Assembly (NCBI GenBank): GCA_945632055.1
Contig: CALZCU010000011.1
Location: 1 to 10,594, forward strand
Length of the DNA stretch: 10,594 nt
Reading direction: 5' to 3'
Source of the DNA: an uncultured Ruminococcus sp.
GTDB lineage: Bacteria; Bacillota; Clostridia; Oscillospirales; Acutalibacteraceae
Shown here one piece after another: positions 7,931-10,594 of this stretch (position 1 is its first letter; each line of letters starts with the position of its first letter). The position numbers and the translations under genes are program-made. The notes under the pieces are model-generated. The model was not told where the DNA came from and ran no database searches. It saw only the letters and a list, made by a program, of their open reading frames with translations.

Positions 7931-8827
7931 ATGGAAATTAAAGATTTCAGCCAGTGGGAAGAATACAACGGAAACTCAATGGGCAGTGGTAGAAGTGAAA
8001 AAATATGGCTTACATACGGAGATGAAATAGGATTATTCAAATTTCCGAAACAGGCAACTGACGGAACTATAACATATGAACATATATCTGAAAAATTAGC
8101 TTATGATATTGCAACGCTTTTGGATATTCCTTGTGCTAAAATTGATATTGGAACATATAATGACAGATATGGCTCGATGAGTTATAGAATTAATAAAGAG
8201 AATGAAGAATTATTGGAAGGTGTTTTGTTTATAAGCGGTTTATTGCCTGATTATGATAAAGATAAACTATACGATTCTAAAAATAAAATATATTATTCAT
8301 TGCAAATGATTTTTCCAATCATAGAGCTTTTGGGGTTTATTAAAGAATTTTTTCAGATGATTGTTTTTGACGCTTTAATAGGCAATTCAGACAGACACCA
8401 TAGTAACTGGGCAATACTTCGTTCAAACGATGGTATTAAGTTCTCGCCTTTATATGATAATGGTTCATCATTATGTTGCTATGTAAAAGAATCTGATATT
8501 GACGGTATCCTCGGGAAAGATATTCGTAGATTTACATCACTTGTGACAAGTAAATCTAAATCTCGAATAAGAATTGATATGTATACAAAAAAGGAGCCTG
8601 AATTCATTGATGTCTTAGCACATATATTCTGTAATGAAAAATACAGAGAATACTGTGTGTCCATTGTGGAAAAAATTATTGAGCGAATGACGGAAAACAA
8701 TATAAAAGCTATTTTGAAAGATTATCCTGAAAATATACTATCATCTAAAAGAAAAGCTCTACTCTTTCATTTTCTTACACAGAAAGTGAATATAACAAAA
8801 ATGATATTTGAAAAGGGGGTTATATAA
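7931..8827 (+). CDS. HipA-like serine/threonine kinase lacking the N-terminal subdomain
   Basis: A 298-residue protein of the HipA/CtkA kinase fold, cytoplasmic, with no signal peptide or membrane segment. Visible kinase elements are a Gly/Ser-rich loop SMGSGRSEK (16-24), Lys37 in LFKFPK as likely ATP-binding lysine, catalytic GNSDRHHSN (151-159, Asp154 and Asn159) and metal-binding YDNGSS (Asp176). Full-length HipA is about 440 residues. This one starts almost at the nucleotide loop, so the usual N-terminal subdomain 1 is missing, as in HipT of HipBST systems and H. pylori CtkA. HipA phosphorylates GltX and HipT phosphorylates TrpS; the target here is unknown. Serines 16, 19 and 22 in the loop are possible autophosphorylation sites. 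AAAAGG at 7915-7920 is a modest Shine-Dalgarno. The stop overlaps the next start by one base (TAATG), so the two are probably translationally coupled. No HTH antitoxin gene is in the operon. Confidence 0.8.
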   Translation: MEIKDFSQWEEYNGNSMGSGRSEKIWLTYGDEIGLFKFPKQATDGTITYEHISEKLAYDIATLLDIPCAKIDIGTYNDRYGSMSYRINKENEELLEGVLFISGLLPDYDKDKLYDSKNKIYYSLQMIFPIIELLGFIKEFFQMIVFDALIGNSDRHHSNWAILRSNDGIKFSPLYDNGSSLCCYVKESDIDGILGKDIRRFTSLVTSKSKSRIRIDMYTKKEPEFIDVLAHIFCNEKYREYCVSIVEKIIERMTENNIKAILKDYPENILSSKRKALLFHFLTQKVNITKMIFEKGVI

Positions 8828-9519
8828 TGTCAACAAAAAACGGTAAAGATTATTTATATCTGATTTGGAAACACCCTGAAACAAGAAAACAATACATTGT
8901 TGGCATTTTATCTAAAAACGGACTCTTTGAATTTGAGTACGGCAAAGAAATAGAAGAAGCCAGAAAGAATGGTTTTCAAGGAATTGCTGCATTTGAAGAT
9001 TTCAGCAAAAAATATACAAGTGAAAAGTTATTCCCTGTATTCGCCAGCAGATTACCCGACAAAAAACGTCGTGGTATCTCCGACATTTTAAAAAGATACA
9101 ATCTTGATGAATATGATGAATATTTACTTTTAAAAAACAGCGGAGCAAGATTGCCCATTGATACTTTTGAATTTATCGACCCTATATTTGATGATGAAGA
9201 AACTGTATCAAGAGATTTTTTTATTGCAGGAGTTCGACATTACTTGCCGCATTGTGAAGATAAATGCAATTTCGACAATGTTAATCTTAATACTAATGAT
9301 GAACTTGCATTAAAGCTGGAACCTGATAACGAATTTGATTCCAATGCAGTAGAAATTTTCAATTACGATAACATCAAACTTGGTTACATTCCAAGATATT
9401 ATTCAAGTCAGGTTGCTAAAATGATGGAGGAAAACAAAAAAGTTACTTGCAAAGTAATTGAATTCAATCCAAACACAAATTGCAGAGAATGTATCAAAGT
9501 TAATCTGACTATTGGATAA
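8827..9519 (+). CDS. HipA-N1-like plus HIRAN domain protein
   Basis: A 230-residue soluble protein with two recognisable parts. Residues about 5-120 resemble HipA N-terminal subdomain 1: a VGIL...GLFEFEYG stretch near the start, then LFPVFASRLPDKKRR (68-82) and a LLKNSGARLPIDTFEF segment before the linker. Residues about 128-229 form a HIRAN domain: FFIAGVRHY (from 131), the acidic LKLEPDNEFDSNAVEI core (about 162-177) and LGYIPRYYS (185-193). HIRAN domains in the eukaryotic HLTF/Rad5 helicases bind DNA ends, and bacterial stand-alone copies are usually of unknown role. The part missing from the upstream kinase is therefore present here, fused to a putative DNA-binding module. In HipBST the separate N1 protein HipS neutralises the kinase HipT, so this protein may be the kinase's partner or inhibitor (inference). 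The start at 8827 has a strong AAAAGGGGG site (8811-8819) seven bases before it. AT-rich like the kinase gene. Confidence 0.8.
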   Translation: MSTKNGKDYLYLIWKHPETRKQYIVGILSKNGLFEFEYGKEIEEARKNGFQGIAAFEDFSKKYTSEKLFPVFASRLPDKKRRGISDILKRYNLDEYDEYLLLKNSGARLPIDTFEFIDPIFDDEETVSRDFFIAGVRHYLPHCEDKCNFDNVNLNTNDELALKLEPDNEFDSNAVEIFNYDNIKLGYIPRYYSSQVAKMMEENKKVTCKVIEFNPNTNCRECIKVNLTIG

Positions 9520-9772
9520 GAATTAGTTGGAAGCAGCGGAAATATTGAATGATGTTCTGGCTATAAGTTAAGTAATTCGTCCTCTGTTCCCTTTTGCGAA
9601 CGCTCAAAGCCGCCTTAACAGTTCTATAACGCTCTGTACGGCTCACAGACGGTCGTTCAGAATTTTTCCGAAGCCTTTTTCGCAAAAATATTTATTGCCT
9701 TGTAAAGCGTTTAAGAGCAAAACAGAATTTTATACAAAAACTTAAAGTGTGCTGTCAGCACAGGACAAAGTT
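9520..9772. other. intergenic gap with inverted repeats, no convincing gene
   Basis: The middle of this stretch is less AT-rich than its flanks. TTTTGCGAA (9592-9600) is complementary to TTCGCAAAA (9679-9687). Nested inside are GAACG/CGTTC (9598-9602/9654-9658) and GCCG/CGGC (9609-9612/9639-9642). A 15-bp odd palindrome, TGTGCTGTCAGCACA, sits at 9748-9762. The pairings could reflect a structured RNA, a decayed element or protein sites. I recognise no known RNA family and no start codon with a ribosome site. Confidence 0.3.
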
Positions 9773-9814
9773 ACTGCCCTTGATTATAATTCAGTCAAGG
9801 GCAGTTTTATTTTT
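9773..9814 (+). terminator. strong intrinsic terminator
   Basis: A perfect 11-bp stem, ACTGCCCTTGA (9773-9783) with TCAAGGGCAGT (9795-9805), has an 11-nt loop. It is followed by TTTTATTTTT. It reads on the plus strand, about 250 nt after the HIRAN-protein stop, and so ends that operon or a transcript starting in the gap. It also separates the operon from the convergent XRE gene. Confidence 0.85.
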
Positions 9815-9838
9815 ACAAATTATGTTTATTAAAATCTA

Positions 9839-10180
9839 CTACGATGATTTTGCCTTGTCTTTTTGTACAGCGTTTGCTCTTACAAATACTTTTCCCTGTT
9901 CAATATAAAGAGATTGTTGCTCCCTTGTCATTGAACGAAAAACACGCAACAATTCATCTTCCATAAAATTATTACTTCTATTGGTCGGTATATTTAAAAG
10001 GTAGTCCGATGAAACATCAAAATAATGAGCTAATCTTTTTAGTGTTTCAAAATCAGGTTCACTAATCCCCTGAACATATCCGCCCATTGTTGACGGTGCA
10101 ATATTTAAGTCTTTTGCAACTTGTTTTTGAGTCAGATTTCTTTCTTCTATCAATGAGCGTAATTTCTCGCAGAACTTCAT
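9839..10180 (-). CDS. XRE/Cro-CI family transcriptional regulator
   Basis: A 113-residue cytoplasmic DNA-binding protein. An N-terminal five-helix HTH_3 domain (about residues 3-60) has its helix-turn-helix in LTQKQVAKDLNIAPSTMGGY (16-35), followed by the typical ISEPDFETLKRLAHYFDVSSDYLL. The C-terminal half is charged and lacks a peptidase or sensor motif I can name. An in-frame GTG at 10187-10189 lies within AGAGGTGA, which is a near-ideal Shine-Dalgarno for the ATG at 10180, so the shorter start is used. The gene is divergent from the secreted-protein gene and sits next to an inverted repeat (10191-10215), so autoregulation and control of the divergent gene are likely. It faces the kinase/HIRAN operon across a terminator; whether it acts on that operon is unknown. 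Confidence 0.85.
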   Translation of the reverse strand: MKFCEKLRSLIEERNLTQKQVAKDLNIAPSTMGGYVQGISEPDFETLKRLAHYFDVSSDYLLNIPTNRSNNFMEDELLRVFRSMTREQQSLYIEQGKVFVRANAVQKDKAKSS

Positions 10181-10190
10181 AAATATCACC

Positions 10191-10215
10191 TCTTGTTTAT
10201 TTTAAATGAACAAGA
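10191..10215. promoter_or_regulatory. putative XRE operator, inverted repeat
   Basis: TCTTGTT (10191-10197) and AACAAGA (10209-10215) are perfect complements. The match extends inward as TTTAT/ATGAA with one mismatch. The repeat directly abuts the regulator's ribosome site. A further half-site, ATAAACAAG, lies at 10279-10287, at the expected transcript start of the divergent gene. Palindromes beside XRE genes are typical autoregulatory sites; binding is inferred. Confidence 0.5.
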
Positions 10216-10233
10216 ATATGAATGGTAAATAAT

Positions 10234-10274
10234 ACTAAAATCTCGTTGACAAAACGAGATTTTAGTTATAAAAT
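10234..10274 (+). promoter_or_regulatory. near-consensus promoter with a 14-bp palindrome across the -35
   Basis: The -35 is TTGACA (10246-10251), the spacer is 17 nt and the -10 is TAAAAT (10269-10274), which points at the secreted-protein gene. A perfect 14-bp inverted repeat, ACTAAAATCTCGTT (10234-10247) and AACGAGATTTTAGT (10253-10266), with a 5-nt centre, covers the -35 box and most of the spacer. A protein bound there would block RNA polymerase. Confidence 0.7.
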
Positions 10275-10308
10275 GTAGATAAACAAGGATAGGAAAGGGG
10301 AATTTTTT

Positions 10309-10594
10309 ATGAAAAAGTTATTATGTGTTCTTCTATCTGCATTAATGATAATCTCTACATTAATCACAACATCTGCCGCTGAAATATCAGAAGCTGTTTC
10401 TGCAACACCTGATGAAGTAGAAACACAACCAACCGAGGGTTATTGTGATGGATTTTATTATACTGTTCTTGAAGATGGTACTGCTGAAATCACAAAATAT
10501 GATGGTGAAAAAACAAACTTGACCACACCTGATATGATAAATGGATATATAGGCGTGGCTGATGCCGATGAAGGTCAGATCATGCTCAATGGCC
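10309..10594 (+). CDS. secreted protein, N-terminal part (runs off the window)
   Basis: Ninety-five codons are visible and the frame is still open at the window end. The first 24 residues are a Sec signal peptide: MKK, a hydrophobic core (LLCVLLSALMIISTLI) and TSAA before a likely cleavage site. Then come a polar Thr/Glu-rich linker and the segment YYTVLEDGTAEITKYDGEKT (50-69), followed by LTTPDMINGY. That phrase resembles the first unit of BspA-type leucine-rich repeats in clostridial surface proteins (pattern: Y-VLEDGTAEIT-Y-G... IP..I.GY). The continuation IGVADADEG does not follow the repeat, so the family call is tentative. GGAAAGGGG (10292-10300) is a strong ribosome site eight bases before the ATG. 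The gene is exported and likely cell-surface or extracellular. It is divergent from the XRE gene and driven by the promoter at 10246-10274. Confidence 0.75.
   Translation, partial: MKKLLCVLLSALMIISTLITTSAAEISEAVSATPDEVETQPTEGYCDGFYYTVLEDGTAEITKYDGEKTNLTTPDMINGYIGVADADEGQIMLNG

Noticed and set aside
9509..9685. Minus-strand open frame of about 58 codons rich in Arg, Lys and Ser
   Set aside because: It has no ATG and no ribosome site at its TTG, and it overlaps the end of the HIRAN gene antisense. The composition is odd, but coding is not supported.
10181..10189. GTG start for the XRE gene
   Set aside because: It overlaps AGAGGTGA, the ribosome site for the ATG at 10178-10180. The extra residues add nothing to the HTH domain.
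1..10594. CRISPR array, insertion sequence or transposase, rRNA
   Set aside because: No regularly spaced repeats, no transposase or integrase motifs in any frame and no rRNA-like stretch were seen.

Overview
The window looks like DNA from a gut-type Clostridia (Ruminococcus/Oscillospiraceae-like) bacterium. The evidence is strong Gram-positive Shine-Dalgarno sites, a short reductase-terminated NRPS of a type known from gut Clostridia, a paired-hairpin intergenic element at the left edge of a style common in such genomes, and a secreted protein whose N-terminus resembles clostridial repeat-containing surface proteins. The species cannot be named from the sequence.

Region 1 (1-7600) is relatively GC-rich, about half G+C by eye. 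It holds one very large gene, a 2428-residue nonribosomal peptide synthetase with domain order C-A-T-C-A-T-R. The enzyme is self-contained: two condensation, two adenylation and two carrier domains, and a terminal NAD(P)H thioester reductase that should release the product as an aldehyde (or a further reduced or cyclised form). No phosphopantetheinyl transferase, transporter or tailoring gene lies beside it here. A hairpin terminator follows it.

Region 2 (7586-7677) is a boundary. The minus strand carries the 3' half of an initiator tRNA-fMet, from the anticodon loop to the encoded CCA, followed by an intact T-rich intrinsic terminator. The 5' half is absent. Exactly here the DNA changes from GC-richer to AT-rich. 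This is the expected scar of an element integrated into a tRNA gene. By the usual geometry the NRPS side is chromosome and everything to the right of about 7678 is the integrated element.

Region 3 (7678-10594) is AT-rich accessory DNA, about one third G+C by eye. A two-gene operon (7931-9519) encodes a short HipA-type kinase lacking the usual N-terminal subdomain, then a protein that joins a HipA-N1-like segment to a C-terminal HIRAN domain. Its promoter sits inside a large nested palindrome. After a gap with a terminator comes a minus-strand XRE/Cro-CI-type regulator. It is divergent from a secreted protein whose 3' end runs off the window. The shared intergenic region contains two palindromes, one lying across a near-consensus promoter, so local control by the XRE protein is plausible. 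The best candidate for a little-described system is the split HipA-kinase / HipA-N1-HIRAN pair beside this regulator, in a probable tRNA-fMet island.
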